In this document: positions 50,324-59,916 of the stretch, piece after piece
Position numbering within the stretch: the first letter of the stretch is position 1
Layout: every line of letters begins with the position of its first letter
Assembly: GCF_025979705.1 (NCBI RefSeq)
Contig: NZ_CP110136.1
Location: 1,488,001 to 1,552,000, forward strand
Direction of reading: 5' to 3'
Origin: Hymenobacter sp. YIM 151858-1
GTDB lineage: Bacteria > Bacteroidota > Bacteroidia > Cytophagales > Hymenobacteraceae
Length of the DNA: 64,000 bases
Made by a program: the position numbers and the translations under genes
Notes under the pieces: model-generated
Database searches by the model: none
What the model was told of the DNA's origin: nothing
The model's input: the letters and a program-made list of their open reading frames with translations, nothing else

Positions 50324-51667
50324 GTGTTCAAGAAAATACTCATTGCCAACCGCGGCGAAATTGCGCTTCGCGTAATTCGCACCTGCCGCGAAATGGGCAT
50401 CAAGACGGTGGCTGTTTACTCGACCGCCGATAAGGAAAGCCTGCACGTGCGCTTCGCCGACGAAGCCGTGTGCATCGGGCCGGCGCCCTCGCGCGACTCG
50501 TACCTGAACATTCCGAACCTGATTGCCGCCGCCGAAATCACGAACGCCGATGCCATTCACCCGGGCTACGGCTTCTTGTCGGAAAACGCGGAGTTCTCGC
50601 GCATCTGCCGCGAAAACGGCATCAAGTTCATCGGGGCCTCGCCGGAGATGATCAACTCCATGGGCGACAAAGCCTCGGCTAAGGACACGATGAAGAAGGC
50701 CGGCGTACCCACCATTCCGGGTTCCGATGGCCTGCTCGATTCGCTGGAGCAAGGCAAAAAGGTAGCGCTCGAAATCAAGTACCCGGTTATCCTGAAGGCT
50801 ACGGCCGGCGGCGGTGGGCGCGGCATGCGCATCATCAAGAGCGAAGAGGAGTTCGAGAAAGCCTGGAACGACGCCCGCACCGAAGCCAAAGCCGCGTTCG
50901 GCAACGACGGCGTGTACCTGGAGAAGTTTGTGGAGGAACCCCGCCACATCGAAATCCAAGTCGCCGGCGACCAGTTTGGCACTGTGTGCCACCTTTCGGA
51001 GCGCGACTGCTCCATTCAGCGCCGCCACCAGAAGCTGGTTGAAGAAGCGCCTTCGCCCTTCATGACGCCGGAGCTGCGCGAGAAAATGGGCCAGGCCGCC
51101 ATTGCCGGCGCTGCCTCTATCGGCTACGAAGGCGTGGGCACCATCGAGTTCCTGGTTGACAAGAACCGCGACTTCTACTTCATGGAGATGAACACCCGCA
51201 TTCAGGTGGAGCACCCCGTGACGGAAGAGGTAATCAACTTCGACCTCATCAAGGAGCAAATCAAGGTAGCGGCCGGTATTCCGATTTCGGGCAAAAACTA
51301 CATGCCCAAGCTGCACGCCATGGAGTGCCGCATCAACGCCGAAGACCCCACGAAGGACTTCCGCCCTTCGCCCGGCAAAATCACGGTGCTGCACATCCCC
51401 GGCGGCCACGGCGTGCGCGTGGATACCCACGTGTATGCGGGCTACCAGATTCCGCCGAACTACGACTCGATGATTGCCAAGCTCATCACCGTGGCGCAAA
51501 CTCGCGAGGAGTGCGTGGTGAAAATGAAGCGCGCCCTGTCGGAGTTCGTGGTGGAAGGCATCAAAACCACCATTCCCTTCCACCTGAAGCTGATGGACAA
51601 CGAGGATTTCAAGGCCGGTAACTTCACCACGAAGTTCCTGGAGTCGTTTGACTTCTCGACGCTGTAA
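50324..51667 (+). CDS. accC: biotin carboxylase subunit of acetyl-CoA carboxylase
   Basis: A 447-residue ATP-grasp enzyme that carboxylates the biotin on AccB. Motifs: [20 protein letters not shown] at the start, the glycine loop [14 protein letters not shown], the metal/ATP site [18 protein letters not shown] and [10 protein letters not shown]. The start is GTG at 50324. Normal length. In the efp-accB-accC operon, 124 nt after accB because of the inverted-repeat element. Ends in a strong terminator. Confidence 0.97.
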   Translation: MFKKILIANRGEIALRVIRTCREMGIKTVAVYSTADKESLHVRFADEAVCIGPAPSRDSYLNIPNLIAAAEITNADAIHPGYGFLSENAEFSRICRENGIKFIGASPEMINSMGDKASAKDTMKKAGVPTIPGSDGLLDSLEQGKKVALEIKYPVILKATAGGGGRGMRIIKSEEEFEKAWNDARTEAKAAFGNDGVYLEKFVEEPRHIEIQVAGDQFGTVCHLSERDCSIQRRHQKLVEEAPSPFMTPELREKMGQAAIAGAASIGYEGVGTIEFLVDKNRDFYFMEMNTRIQVEHPVTEEVINFDLIKEQIKVAAGIPISGKNYMPKLHAMECRINAEDPTKDFRPSPGKITVLHIPGGHGVRVDTHVYAGYQIPPNYDSMIAKLITVAQTREECVVKMKRALSEFVVEGIKTTIPFHLKLMDNEDFKAGNFTTKFLESFDFSTL

Positions 51668-51693
51668 ACCTGCTCAGAGCGGCATACACAAGT

Positions 51694-51720
51694 AACGCCC
51701 GGCCTAGTTGGCCGGGCGTT
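51694..51720 (+). terminator. intrinsic terminator, accC
   Basis: A perfect 11-bp stem (51694-51704 with 51710-51720) with a 5-nt loop, followed by TTTTT. Confidence 0.92.
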
Positions 51721-52276
51721 TTTTTATGCACGCACCTAGGCGCTTTGCTTAGCGTGAGGTAGCGCGTACGGGCGCAGTGCTGTGACACAGGCGCAAAACA
51801 GGCAAGCCCTAGGTGGCCATGATCAATAAGCCGGACAGGAGCCAATGGCAAAAGCTGGGTTGGGGGAGCAGTGACTGCGCCATACGGCAGCTTCAGAGCC
51901 TACCCAAAACCGTTTGGCAAACCACCGCGGAAGGGCCACTACCCAGCGGGGTGCCCAGCTGGTGCGCCCGACGGCGACCTAGGGCCGCGGGCTACGTGGC
52001 AGTGCTACCTGCCAGCATCATCCCTAGCGCAGCTTGTCCCTCCTACTCGACCAATGCGGTCTTCGGCAGCCAGCGCTCGGGCATAAACCTGAAAAAAAGT
52101 GCGTTGCCTTTTCTGAAGAATGAATGTAACCGGAAGGCATTTTCAGCCGGATATGAATTGTATTATACCTGGCTTAAAGCCTCCGCAATCCTTACCAATG
52201 TTGTGTTATTTATTTAAAGTTTTAAAAAGATGCTACATATTTGACCACCACTATACTAACCAAACCAAAACATCAG
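51721..52276. other. 556-bp intergenic region
   Basis: Contains three CCTAGG palindromes (cores 51735, 51808, 51978) and no convincing gene. The last 150 bp become AT-rich and probably hold the amylase promoter; CATATTTG at 52236-52243 matches seven of eight positions of the -7 consensus. Confidence 0.5.
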
Positions 52277-54088
52277 ATGGTGAAACAACTAGCAGCCGCC
52301 GCATGGCTACTGGCTGCAGGAAGCCTGTTGTCTTCCTGCAACAAAGACGCTACCCAAGCGGTACAGCCCCGGGTAGCCGCAGCATCCAGCTCCAACTCGG
52401 CCGTAGCCGTGAACGGGGTAATGATGCAGGGTTTTTACTGGGATGTGCCCCGCACCACACCCGCGGGCACTTGGTGGCAAAACCTGGGCAGCAAAGCCGC
52501 CGAGCTGAAGGCTGCCGGCATTACGGCCATTTGGCTGCCGCCAGCCTATAAAGGCGGCAGCGCCACCGACGTTGGCTACGGCGTGTACGACCGCTACGAC
52601 CTAGGCGAGTTCAACCAGAAGGGCACGGTGGCCACGCGCTACGGCACCATCAGCCAGCTGCAGTCGGCTATTTCCTCGCTCAAAGGCCAGGGCATTCAGG
52701 TATACGAGGACATCGTGATGAACCACCTGACCTGGGCCGATGCGCAGGAAACCGTGAACGGCAACCTGGTGTACACCCGGTTTAACTACCCCGGCCGCGG
52801 CAGCACCTACAGCAGCTACCGCTGGAGCTCCGCCAACTTTACGGGCACGCAGCAGGCACCCAACAACGGCTGGTACCAGTGGAAAAGCTGGGACTTTCAG
52901 CCCTACGCCAACAACGACGCATACGACAACCTGCTGGGCTCGGAAATTCAGTACAACGGCAACCCGGCCAACCAAACCGAAACCATTAACTGGGGCAACT
53001 GGCTGACCACCAAGCTGCAGCTCGACGGCTACCGCCTCGATGCCACCAAGCACATTTACACGCCCTACGTAAACCAGTGGCTGGATGCGGTGAAGGGCAC
53101 GAGCGGCCGCTTTGCCGTGAGTGAGGCCTGGTTCCGGAACCTGCAGGAGCTGCGCAACTACGCCGCCGCTACCGGCGGGCGCACCAGCCTCTTCGACGTG
53201 CCGCTGCACTACACCTTCCAGGACATGAGCAACGGCAACGGCGCCTGGGATATGCGCGGGCTGCAGTTTGCGGGCTTTACCGAGTCGAACCCCACGCTGT
53301 CGGTATCGTTTGTCGACAACCACGACACCGACCACCAGGGCGGCGCCCTGTACTCGCCCGTGGTGAACCTGAAGATGCTGGCCTATGCCTACATCCTGAC
53401 GCGCGCCAACGGCTACCCCTGCGTGTACTACCGCGACTACTACGAGTACGGCCTGGGTCCGCAAATCAAGCAGCTGATTGACATTCGGCGGGCCAACGGC
53501 TACGGTGCCGGCGCCGAGTACACCAGCGCCAACGACGCCGACGTGTACGCCTACTCGCGCGCCGGCGACGGCACCCGCCCCGGCTTGCTGCTGCTGCTGA
53601 ACGACGGCTCCACGGCCCGCACCAAAACCCTGACCACGCCCTTCAAGAACGCTACCCTTACGGACAAAACCGGCAACCGCACCGGCACCGTTACCACCGA
53701 TGCCAACGGTACCGGCAACTTCCCGGTAAATGCGCGCAGCTACTCGGTATGGGTGCCCGGCAGCGGCAGCACCACGCCCCCGCCGCCCAGCACCACCACC
53801 ACGGCCGTAACGTTTCAGGTGAACTACAGCAACACCGTGAGCGGGCAGGATGTGTACGTAATCGGCAGCACGGCGCAGCTGGGCAGCTGGAATACGGCCA
53901 ACGCCATTAAGCTGAGCGGCGCCGCCTGGCCCACGTGGCGCGGCACCATCAACCTGACCAGCGGCACGGCCGTGCAGTACAAATACATTCGCAAGGACGG
54001 CGCTGGCAACGTGCTGTGGGAAGGCGGCTCCAACCGCGCCTTTACCCCCACCGGCACCAGCGTAACCCGCACCGATACCTGGCAGTAA
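52277..54088 (+). CDS. GH13 alpha-amylase lipoprotein with C-terminal CBM20
   Basis: A 603-residue surface-anchored starch hydrolase. The signal peptide ends in LLSSC. The GH13 barrel shows the nucleophile Asp in LDGYRLDATKHIY, the acid/base Glu in FAVSEAWFRN and the transition-state Asp in SFVDNHDTDHQGG. A Pro/Thr linker follows, then a CBM20-type starch-binding domain (VTFQVNYSNTVSGQDVYVIG, LGSWNTANAIKL, VQYKYIRKDGAGNVLWEGG). No Sus outer-membrane genes are nearby, so it may act alone. ATG at 52277 opens the signal peptide; TTG at 52241 falls in the promoter-like box. Confidence 0.93.
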   Translation: MVKQLAAAAWLLAAGSLLSSCNKDATQAVQPRVAAASSSNSAVAVNGVMMQGFYWDVPRTTPAGTWWQNLGSKAAELKAAGITAIWLPPAYKGGSATDVGYGVYDRYDLGEFNQKGTVATRYGTISQLQSAISSLKGQGIQVYEDIVMNHLTWADAQETVNGNLVYTRFNYPGRGSTYSSYRWSSANFTGTQQAPNNGWYQWKSWDFQPYANNDAYDNLLGSEIQYNGNPANQTETINWGNWLTTKLQLDGYRLDATKHIYTPYVNQWLDAVKGTSGRFAVSEAWFRNLQELRNYAAATGGRTSLFDVPLHYTFQDMSNGNGAWDMRGLQFAGFTESNPTLSVSFVDNHDTDHQGGALYSPVVNLKMLAYAYILTRANGYPCVYYRDYYEYGLGPQIKQLIDIRRANGYGAGAEYTSANDADVYAYSRAGDGTRPGLLLLLNDGSTARTKTLTTPFKNATLTDKTGNRTGTVTTDANGTGNFPVNARSYSVWVPGSGSTTPPPPSTTTTAVTFQVNYSNTVSGQDVYVIGSTAQLGSWNTANAIKLSGAAWPTWRGTINLTSGTAVQYKYIRKDGAGNVLWEGGSNRAFTPTGTSVTRTDTWQ

Positions 54089-54106
54089 TTGCCTGCGTTG
54101 GCGCAT

Positions 54107-54143
54107 AAAAAAAGGCCGGCTACGAGCGTAGCCGGCCTTTTTT
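54107..54143. terminator. bidirectional terminator
   Basis: Arms 54107-54123 and 54128-54143 pair over 16 bp with A- and T-runs at the ends. It lies between the convergent amylase and DUF3109 genes. Confidence 0.92.
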
Positions 54144-54162
54144 GTTTCTGGGCTTTTGGCAC

Positions 54163-54747
54163 CTAGGCCTGCGGCCCGGCGGCTTTGGGCTGCTCGATTT
54201 CCTGCACCAGCTCCTGGTACCACCCCTCGCCGTATTTGCGGATGAGTGGCTCCTTCAGGAATTTATACACCGGCACACCCAGCTGCGCCCCGAAGGCACA
54301 GGCCGGGTTGCAGATTTCCCAGCGTTCATAATTCAGCGCCTCAAACTCGTCGTACTTGCTGATGCGGATGGGATACAGGTGGCAGCTGATGGGCTTTTTG
54401 AAGGTGGTGGCACCGGCCAGGTACGCCTGCTCGATGCCGCACTTCAGAATGCCGCGCTCGTCGTACAGCGCGTAAGCGCACTCCCGGTTATCAATGGTGG
54501 TGGTGCTGTAGTCGCCTTCCCAGTCTTTGATGTAGAGCCCCTGTTGCTCAATGGCATAGCGGCCACCTAGGGTCAGGAAAGGCTTGATCTTGTCGTACTC
54601 CTGCTCCAGAATGCGCAGCTCCTCTTCTTCGAGCGGAGCGCCTAGGTCGCCCTCCACGCAGCAGGCGCCTTTGCAGCGCTCGAGGTTGCACACGAAGAAC
54701 TGGTCGCGGACATCGTCGGAAACGATGGTATTCTGGATGACAATCAT
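54163..54747 (-). CDS. DUF3109 family Cys-rich protein
   Basis: A 194-residue cytoplasmic protein with eight conserved Cys, among them [17 protein letters not shown] (C-x4-C-x3-CC), [31 protein letters not shown] and [11 protein letters not shown]. The pattern is that of DUF3109, related to YkgJ-type zinc/iron-chelating domains. Metal binding is likely; biochemical function is unknown. ATG at 54747 ([13 protein letters not shown]) is the family start. A TAnnTTTG box lies 22 nt upstream. The stop codon is the TAG of a CCTAGG palindrome. Confidence 0.88.
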   Translation of the reverse strand: MIVIQNTIVSDDVRDQFFVCNLERCKGACCVEGDLGAPLEEEELRILEQEYDKIKPFLTLGGRYAIEQQGLYIKDWEGDYSTTTIDNRECAYALYDERGILKCGIEQAYLAGATTFKKPISCHLYPIRISKYDEFEALNYERWEICNPACAFGAQLGVPVYKFLKEPLIRKYGEGWYQELVQEIEQPKAAGPQA

Positions 54748-54769
54748 CGGAGTAGGCAAAAGCGAACCG

Positions 54770-54777
54770 CAAAGATA
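54770..54777 (-). promoter_or_regulatory. -7 promoter box TATCTTTG, DUF3109 gene
   Basis: Exact TAnnTTTG match on the minus strand, 22 nt before the ATG at 54747. Confidence 0.55.
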
Positions 54778-54896
54778 CAGCGGCAGATTCGGTGTGGAAC
54801 ACCTGAGCCGGAGCTGAAGTTCGCCTAGGTAAGCCAGATGCCCTATTGGCCGAGCACCTAAACCACATTCCCTTTCCCCCGGCGGAGCTTTCGGCT

Positions 54897-54904
54897 TACC
54901 TTTG
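54897..54904 (+). promoter_or_regulatory. -7 promoter box TACCTTTG, pcrA
   Basis: Exact TAnnTTTG match, 34 nt before the pcrA ATG at 54939. Confidence 0.6.
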
Positions 54905-54938
54905 TTGTTTAGCCTGTAATCGGGCTACGAGAAAGCGA

Positions 54939-57185
54939 ATGGCACTGGATTATCTGAACTTACTGAACGAGTCGCAGCGCGGCGCGGTGTTGCACACCGA
55001 AGGCCCGGCGATGATTATTGCGGGTGCGGGTTCGGGCAAAACGCGGGTACTTACTTACCGCATTGCTCACTTGCTGGAGAAGGGTGTCGACCCGTTCAAC
55101 ATCCTGGCCCTTACGTTTACCAACAAGGCCGCTCGCGAAATGCGGGCCCGTATTGAGAAGGTTGTTGGCCCCGAGGCGAAGAACCTTTGGATGGGCACCT
55201 TCCACAGCATCTTTGCGCGTATTCTGCGTTCGGAAGCCGATAAGCTGGGCTACCCGCGCCACTTCACTATTTACGATACGCAGGACACCAAAACCCTCGT
55301 TTCGCAGATCGTGAAGGAGCTCGATCTTGACGACAAGCTCTATAAGCCGAGTACCGTCTTGGGTAGGATTTCGGCGGCCAAGAACAAGCTTATTTCGGTG
55401 CAGCAGTACCTGAATGACCCCGTAATCCGGCAGGACGACGAGGCCGCCATGCGCCCCAAGATTGGGGTAATTTACCAGCAGTACCAGCAGCGCTGCTTTA
55501 AGGCCGGCGCCATGGACTTCGACGACCTGCTGTACCAAACCAACGTGCTGTTCAAGGACCACCCCGATGCCCTGAACAAGTACCAGAATATATTCCACTA
55601 CGTGATGGTGGACGAGTACCAGGATACCAACTACTCGCAGTACCTCATCACGCGGAAGCTCTCGGCCAAGAACCGCAACATCTGCGTGGTGGGCGACGAC
55701 GCGCAAAGCATTTACGCCTTCCGCGGCGCCGATATTCAGAACATTCTCAACTTCGAGAAGGACTACCCCGAGCTGGCCATCTTCAAGCTGGAGCAGAACT
55801 ACCGCTCCACCAAGAACATCGTAAAGGCGGCCAACTCGGTAATCAAGAACAACCAGGCGCAGCTGCGCAAAAGCGTTTTCTCCGACAACGAGGAAGGCCC
55901 GCGCATCGAGGTGATTCGGGCGGCTTCGGACAACGAAGAAGGCAAGCTGGTGGCCAACGGCATCTACGAGGACAAGATGAACCACCATCTGTCCTACGAA
56001 GACTTTGCCATCCTGTACCGCACCAACGCCCAGAGCCGCGCCATGGAAGAAGCCCTGCGCAAGCTCAACATCAAGTACAAGATTGTGGGCGGCCTGAGCT
56101 TTTACCAGCGCAAGGAAATCAAGGACCTCGTAGCCTACCTGCGCCTCACCGTAAACCCCAACGACGAGCAGGCCTTGCGCCGCGTAATCAACTACCCCAA
56201 GCGCGGCATCGGCGACACCACCATCAGCAAGCTGATTAACGCGGCTGACGAGGCGAACGAAACGCTGTGGGACGTGGTGGCCAACGCCGAGAAGTTCTTG
56301 CCGGCGCGCGTGTCGAATCCCGTGGTGGGCTTTGCCGAGCAGATTAAGAGCTACGCCGTGGTGGCCGCTAAAGACGACGCCTTCGAAGCTGCCAAGTTCA
56401 TTGCCAAAAACTCCGGCATGATCGAGGACCTGTATGCCGATAAGAGCATCGAGGGCCTTTCGCGCTACGAGAACATTCAGGAACTGCTGAACGGTATCAA
56501 GGAGTACGTCGACGACCCCGAACGCGAGGACAAGTCGTTGGCTTCGTTCCTGCAGGACATTGCCCTGGTAACCGATACCGACCTGAAGGATGCCAAAGAC
56601 GACGGCGAGTCGGTTACGCTGATGACCATTCACTCGGCTAAAGGTCTGGAGTTCCGCAACGTGTATATCGTGGGCATGGAGGAAAACCTCTTCCCGTCCC
56701 AAATGATGATTACGTCGCGGGCCGACCTGGAGGAAGAGCGCCGCCTGTTTTACGTGGCTATTACGCGCGCCGAGAAGAAGTTAACCCTAAGCTACGCCAC
56801 CTCGCGCTACCAGTGGGGCAACCTGCGCAGCTGCGAGAAAAGCCGTTTCATCGACGAAATCGACCCCTCGTACGTCGACTTTAAGTACGGCACCGAGGAA
56901 AGCCCCTTTGCTCCGGTGCTGGAGCGCCGCTCCAACCTGGTAGGTGCCCAGAAGATCAAGCCCGCTGCCGCTCCGGTGAAGCCCTACGTGCCCTCGGCCG
57001 ACTTTAAGCCTTCGGACACGAGCAACCTGGCCGCGGGCAATAAAGTAGAGCACCCCAAGTTTGGCTTTGGCACCGTTTCGAAGGTGGAAACCCAAGCCGG
57101 CCAGACCAAAGCCACCATTCAGTTTGAGGGGGGCGTGGGCGAGAAGACGTTGTTGCTGAGCTTCGCTAAGCTGCGGATTCTGTAA
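54939..57185 (+). CDS. pcrA: UvrD/PcrA-type superfamily 1 DNA helicase
   Basis: A 748-residue 3'-5' helicase of repair and replication. Motif I GAGSGKTRVLTYRIAHLL, Ia TFTNKAAREMRARIE, II MVDEYQDTNYSQY, III VVGDDAQSIYAFRGAD, IV FKLEQNYRSTKNIV, V LMTIHSAKGLEFRNVYIV and VI RLFYVAITRAEKKLTLSYA are all present. The C-terminal HPKFGFGTVSKVE ... LLLSFAKLRIL is the Tudor-like RNA-polymerase-binding tail of PcrA/UvrD. ATG at 54939 (MALDYLNLLNESQ) is the family start. This gene and the next two are almost free of the CCTAGG palindrome that peppers the window. Confidence 0.96.
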   Translation: MALDYLNLLNESQRGAVLHTEGPAMIIAGAGSGKTRVLTYRIAHLLEKGVDPFNILALTFTNKAAREMRARIEKVVGPEAKNLWMGTFHSIFARILRSEADKLGYPRHFTIYDTQDTKTLVSQIVKELDLDDKLYKPSTVLGRISAAKNKLISVQQYLNDPVIRQDDEAAMRPKIGVIYQQYQQRCFKAGAMDFDDLLYQTNVLFKDHPDALNKYQNIFHYVMVDEYQDTNYSQYLITRKLSAKNRNICVVGDDAQSIYAFRGADIQNILNFEKDYPELAIFKLEQNYRSTKNIVKAANSVIKNNQAQLRKSVFSDNEEGPRIEVIRAASDNEEGKLVANGIYEDKMNHHLSYEDFAILYRTNAQSRAMEEALRKLNIKYKIVGGLSFYQRKEIKDLVAYLRLTVNPNDEQALRRVINYPKRGIGDTTISKLINAADEANETLWDVVANAEKFLPARVSNPVVGFAEQIKSYAVVAAKDDAFEAAKFIAKNSGMIEDLYADKSIEGLSRYENIQELLNGIKEYVDDPEREDKSLASFLQDIALVTDTDLKDAKDDGESVTLMTIHSAKGLEFRNVYIVGMEENLFPSQMMITSRADLEEERRLFYVAITRAEKKLTLSYATSRYQWGNLRSCEKSRFIDEIDPSYVDFKYGTEESPFAPVLERRSNLVGAQKIKPAAAPVKPYVPSADFKPSDTSNLAAGNKVEHPKFGFGTVSKVETQAGQTKATIQFEGGVGEKTLLLSFAKLRIL

Positions 57186-57206
57186 GCCTGCCGCGTACAA
57201 AAATTA

Positions 57207-57264
57207 CTTTCGCTTCGGATTGGTGGCTGGCGCCTCGGTGCCAGCCACCAATCCGAAGCGAAAG
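57207..57264. terminator. 25-bp perfect hairpin after pcrA
   Basis: Arms 57207-57231 and 57240-57264 are fully complementary with an 8-nt loop. There is no U-tract on the plus strand, so it may be an unusual terminator, an RNA-stabilising stem or a repeat. Confidence 0.55.
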
Positions 57265-57410
57265 CGCGGAGCGATACACTAAGTACCGAACCCGCGCAAC
57301 TGCCGTATATTTAGCACTTCAAATGGCCGAGCTGTTTTGCCAGGCCTCTCGGTTGGCTTACTTGCTCAGCTGAGCCCCCTCGGGCCGCCGAAGTCTTTCT
57401 TGACCTACCC

Positions 57411-58133
57411 ATGACTGAAACCCTCCCTCCGCAGCTCCAGCTGCTGGTGCGCGAATACGGCCATAACACCTACCAGCTGGCCCAAACGCTGCTCACGCTG
57501 GAAGACCGCGCCGAGCGCACGAAGCGTGCCCAGCAGGTAGTGCAGCTGATGTTTCGCCTGAACCCGGGCGTGCGCGAGCAGCAGGACTACCAGCACAAGC
57601 TCTGGAACCACCTCTACGCCATGACCGGCAACCAGCTGGACGTGGACGCGCCTTTCCCGCTGACTGGCCTCGATCAGTTTAACCAGAAACCCAAGCCCCT
57701 TGCCTACCCCAGCAAGGCGCCCAAGCTGCGCCCCTACGGCAAAAACGTAGAGGAGCTTATTGCCAAGGCCACCGAGATTGAGGATGCCACCGAGCGCGAG
57801 CAGGCAGCCCTTTCCGTTGGCCGGGTGATGAAGTTCTTATACCGCATGCACAGCAAGGATGTGCCGAAGGATGTAACCATTCTGAAGCACCTGAAAGACC
57901 TTTCGGGTGGCAAGCTGGTACTCGATATCAACCAGCTTGAAACCTTAGGTGGCCTCGATACCATCGCCGGCGCTGCCCCTGCCGGGGCCGGGCGTGGCGG
58001 CGCCTTTGTGGTGCAACAACCACGGGCCGAGCGTGGCGACCGTGAACAGCGCCGCGGCGGTGGTAAAAACGACCGCCGCGACAAGCGCCGGGGCAAAAAA
58101 GGAGGACGCGACCAGCAACAACCGCCGCAATAG
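57411..58133 (+). CDS. DUF4290 family protein
   Basis: A 240-residue protein of the Bacteroidota-specific DUF4290 family. Seen: VREYGHNTYQLAQTLLTLED, AQQVVQLMFRLNPGVREQQD, YQHKLWNHLYAMTGNQLDVD and LRPYGKNVEELIAKATEIED. The last 40 residues are a disordered, Arg/Gly/Lys-rich tail (GDREQRRGGGKNDRRDKRRG), which could bind nucleic acid. It lies 5 nt before murA, an arrangement usual in this phylum. Function unknown. Confidence 0.88.
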   Translation: MTETLPPQLQLLVREYGHNTYQLAQTLLTLEDRAERTKRAQQVVQLMFRLNPGVREQQDYQHKLWNHLYAMTGNQLDVDAPFPLTGLDQFNQKPKPLAYPSKAPKLRPYGKNVEELIAKATEIEDATEREQAALSVGRVMKFLYRMHSKDVPKDVTILKHLKDLSGGKLVLDINQLETLGGLDTIAGAAPAGAGRGGAFVVQQPRAERGDREQRRGGGKNDRRDKRRGKKGGRDQQQPPQ

Positions 58134-58138
58134 AGTAC

Positions 58139-59446
58139 ATGTCAGCAGCTTTTGAAGTAATCGGCGGGCAACCGCTACGCGGCGAAATCGTGCCGCAAGG
58201 AGCCAAAAACGAGGCTCTGCAAATTATTTGTGCCGTGCTCCTGACCTCGGAGCCGGTTACCATTTCCAACATCCCGGACATTCGCGACGTCAACAAGCTC
58301 ATAGAGCTGCTGGCCGACATGGGCGTGAAGGTGGAGCGCCTGGGTGCCGATACCTACCGCTTTCAGGCCGACGACGTGAACATCGACTACCTCGACACGC
58401 CGGCGTTTGTGAAGCAGGCGCGCGAGCTGCGCGGCTCGGTCATGATTTTGGGCCCCATGCTGGCTCGCTTCGGCAAGTGCCAGCTGCCCAAGCCCGGCGG
58501 CGACAAAATCGGCCGTCGTCCGCTCGATACCCACTTTGTAGGCCTGCAAAAGCTGGGCGGCGAGCTAAAGGTAGAGGGCACCGATTTCTACAAGATTTCG
58601 ACTCCGGGCAAGCTGCACGGCGCCCACATGCTGCTCGATGAGGCCTCCGTTACCGGCACAGCCAACATTGTGATGGGCGCGGTACTGGCCGAAGGCACTA
58701 CCACCATTTACAACGCCGCCTGCGAGCCTTACTTGCAGCAGTTGTGCAAAATGATGGTGCGCATGGGTGCCAACATTCAGGGCATCGGTTCGAATCTGCT
58801 TACCATCGAAGGCGTGGAGCGCCTCGGTGGCACCGAGCACCGCATGCTGCCCGACATGATCGAGATTGGCTCGTTTATCGGCCTGGCGGCCATGACGGGT
58901 TCGGAAATCACCATTAAAGACTGCCAGATTCCGGAGCTCGGCCTCATCCCCGATACCTTCCGCAAGCTGGGTATCAAGCTGGAGTACCGCGGCGACGACA
59001 TCTTTGTGCCGGCCCAGGACCGCTACGAAATTGCCACGTACCTCGACGGCTCCATTCTTACCATCTCCGACCACACTTGGCCCGGCTTCACGCCCGATTT
59101 GCTGAGTATTGCGCTGGTGGTAGCTACCCAGGCCAAAGGCACCGTGCTCATTCACCAGAAGATGTTTGAGTCGCGTCTGTTCTTCGTGGACAAGCTCATC
59201 GACATGGGCGCGCAAATCACCCTCTGCGACCCGCACCGTGCCATCGTTATCGGCCTTGACAAGCGCCACGCCCTGCGCGGCATTACCATGACCTCGCCCG
59301 ATATTCGCGCTGGTGTGGCTCTGCTGATTGCCGCGCTGTCGGCTGAGGGCAAGAGCACCATCCTGAACGTAGAGCAAATCGACCGCGGCTACCAGAACAT
59401 CGACGGCCGCCTGCAAGCCCTAGGTGCGCAAATCAAGCGCGTATAA
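58139..59446 (+). CDS. murA: UDP-GlcNAc 1-carboxyvinyltransferase MurA (Asp active-site variant)
   Basis: A 435-residue enzyme for the first committed step of peptidoglycan synthesis, using phosphoenolpyruvate. KNEALQII holds the conserved Lys23-Asn24. The catalytic loop reads KPGGDKIGRRPLDTHF, with Asp122 where E. coli has Cys115, the residue attacked by fosfomycin. Other signatures are EASVTGTANIVMGAVLAEG and SDHTWPGFTPDLLS. Start and length are standard. It is in an operon with DUF4290 and ends in a strong terminator. Confidence 0.97.
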   Translation: MSAAFEVIGGQPLRGEIVPQGAKNEALQIICAVLLTSEPVTISNIPDIRDVNKLIELLADMGVKVERLGADTYRFQADDVNIDYLDTPAFVKQARELRGSVMILGPMLARFGKCQLPKPGGDKIGRRPLDTHFVGLQKLGGELKVEGTDFYKISTPGKLHGAHMLLDEASVTGTANIVMGAVLAEGTTTIYNAACEPYLQQLCKMMVRMGANIQGIGSNLLTIEGVERLGGTEHRMLPDMIEIGSFIGLAAMTGSEITIKDCQIPELGLIPDTFRKLGIKLEYRGDDIFVPAQDRYEIATYLDGSILTISDHTWPGFTPDLLSIALVVATQAKGTVLIHQKMFESRLFFVDKLIDMGAQITLCDPHRAIVIGLDKRHALRGITMTSPDIRAGVALLIAALSAEGKSTILNVEQIDRGYQNIDGRLQALGAQIKRV

Positions 59447-59485
59447 AAGGGCTGGGGCCCCAAGGCCTCTGATTTCCTGCAAACC

Positions 59486-59523
59486 AAAAAGGCCGCTCCT
59501 ACTTGCGAAGGAGCGGCCTTTTT
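59486..59523. terminator. bidirectional terminator, murA
   Basis: Perfect 15-bp arms (59486-59500 with 59509-59523), with A- and T-runs at the ends. Confidence 0.93.
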
Positions 59524-59544
59524 GCTGCATGTAACGCTGTCGCC

Positions 59545-59916
59545 TCAGTCAATAATCATATCGACAATGGCCGTGACGATGGTGAGCACGAAGCTAAAGA
59601 TAAGGGCCGAAATAAAGCCATCGACTTTGAAGCCGGGCAGGATCCAATCGGCCAGCAGCAGGATGATGGCGTTGATGACCAACAGGAACAGACCTAGGGT
59701 CAGGATGGTGATGGGAAAACCGATGAACTTGAGAATCGGCTTGACAATCGCGTTCAGCAAGCCCAGCACTACTACCAACAACAACGCATCTACAAAGCTT
59801 CCTAGGTGAGCCCCCGGCAACACTTTGGTAAGCACGTAGGCGATGATGCCGCTAAGAATAAATTTCAGGATGAAGCCCATGATGAGCAGCTGTTTGGTGG
59901 AAAAGAAATTGCCCAT
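59545..59916 (-). CDS. YvlD/phage holin 4 family membrane protein
   Basis: A 123-residue protein with four hydrophobic helices: LLIMGFILKFILSGIIAYVL, DALLLVVVLGLLNAIVKPIL, FPITILTLGLFLLVINAIIL and GFISALIFSFVLTIVTAIVD. The NAIVKPIL and GFPITILTLGLF motifs mark the YvlD-type (Phage_holin_4_2) family, found widely in bacteria without phage context. Function unknown, possibly envelope stress. Its start codon is inside a perfect 14-bp hairpin. It follows the agmatinase-family gene on the same strand. Confidence 0.88.
   Translation of the reverse strand: MGNFFSTKQLLIMGFILKFILSGIIAYVLTKVLPGAHLGSFVDALLLVVVLGLLNAIVKPILKFIGFPITILTLGLFLLVINAIILLLADWILPGFKVDGFISALIFSFVLTIVTAIVDMIID

Noticed and set aside
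51813-52217. 134-residue open frame in the spacer before the amylase gene
   Set aside because: Composition is irregular, it spans two CCTAGG sites and the AT-rich promoter region, and it shows no domain, signal or membrane feature.
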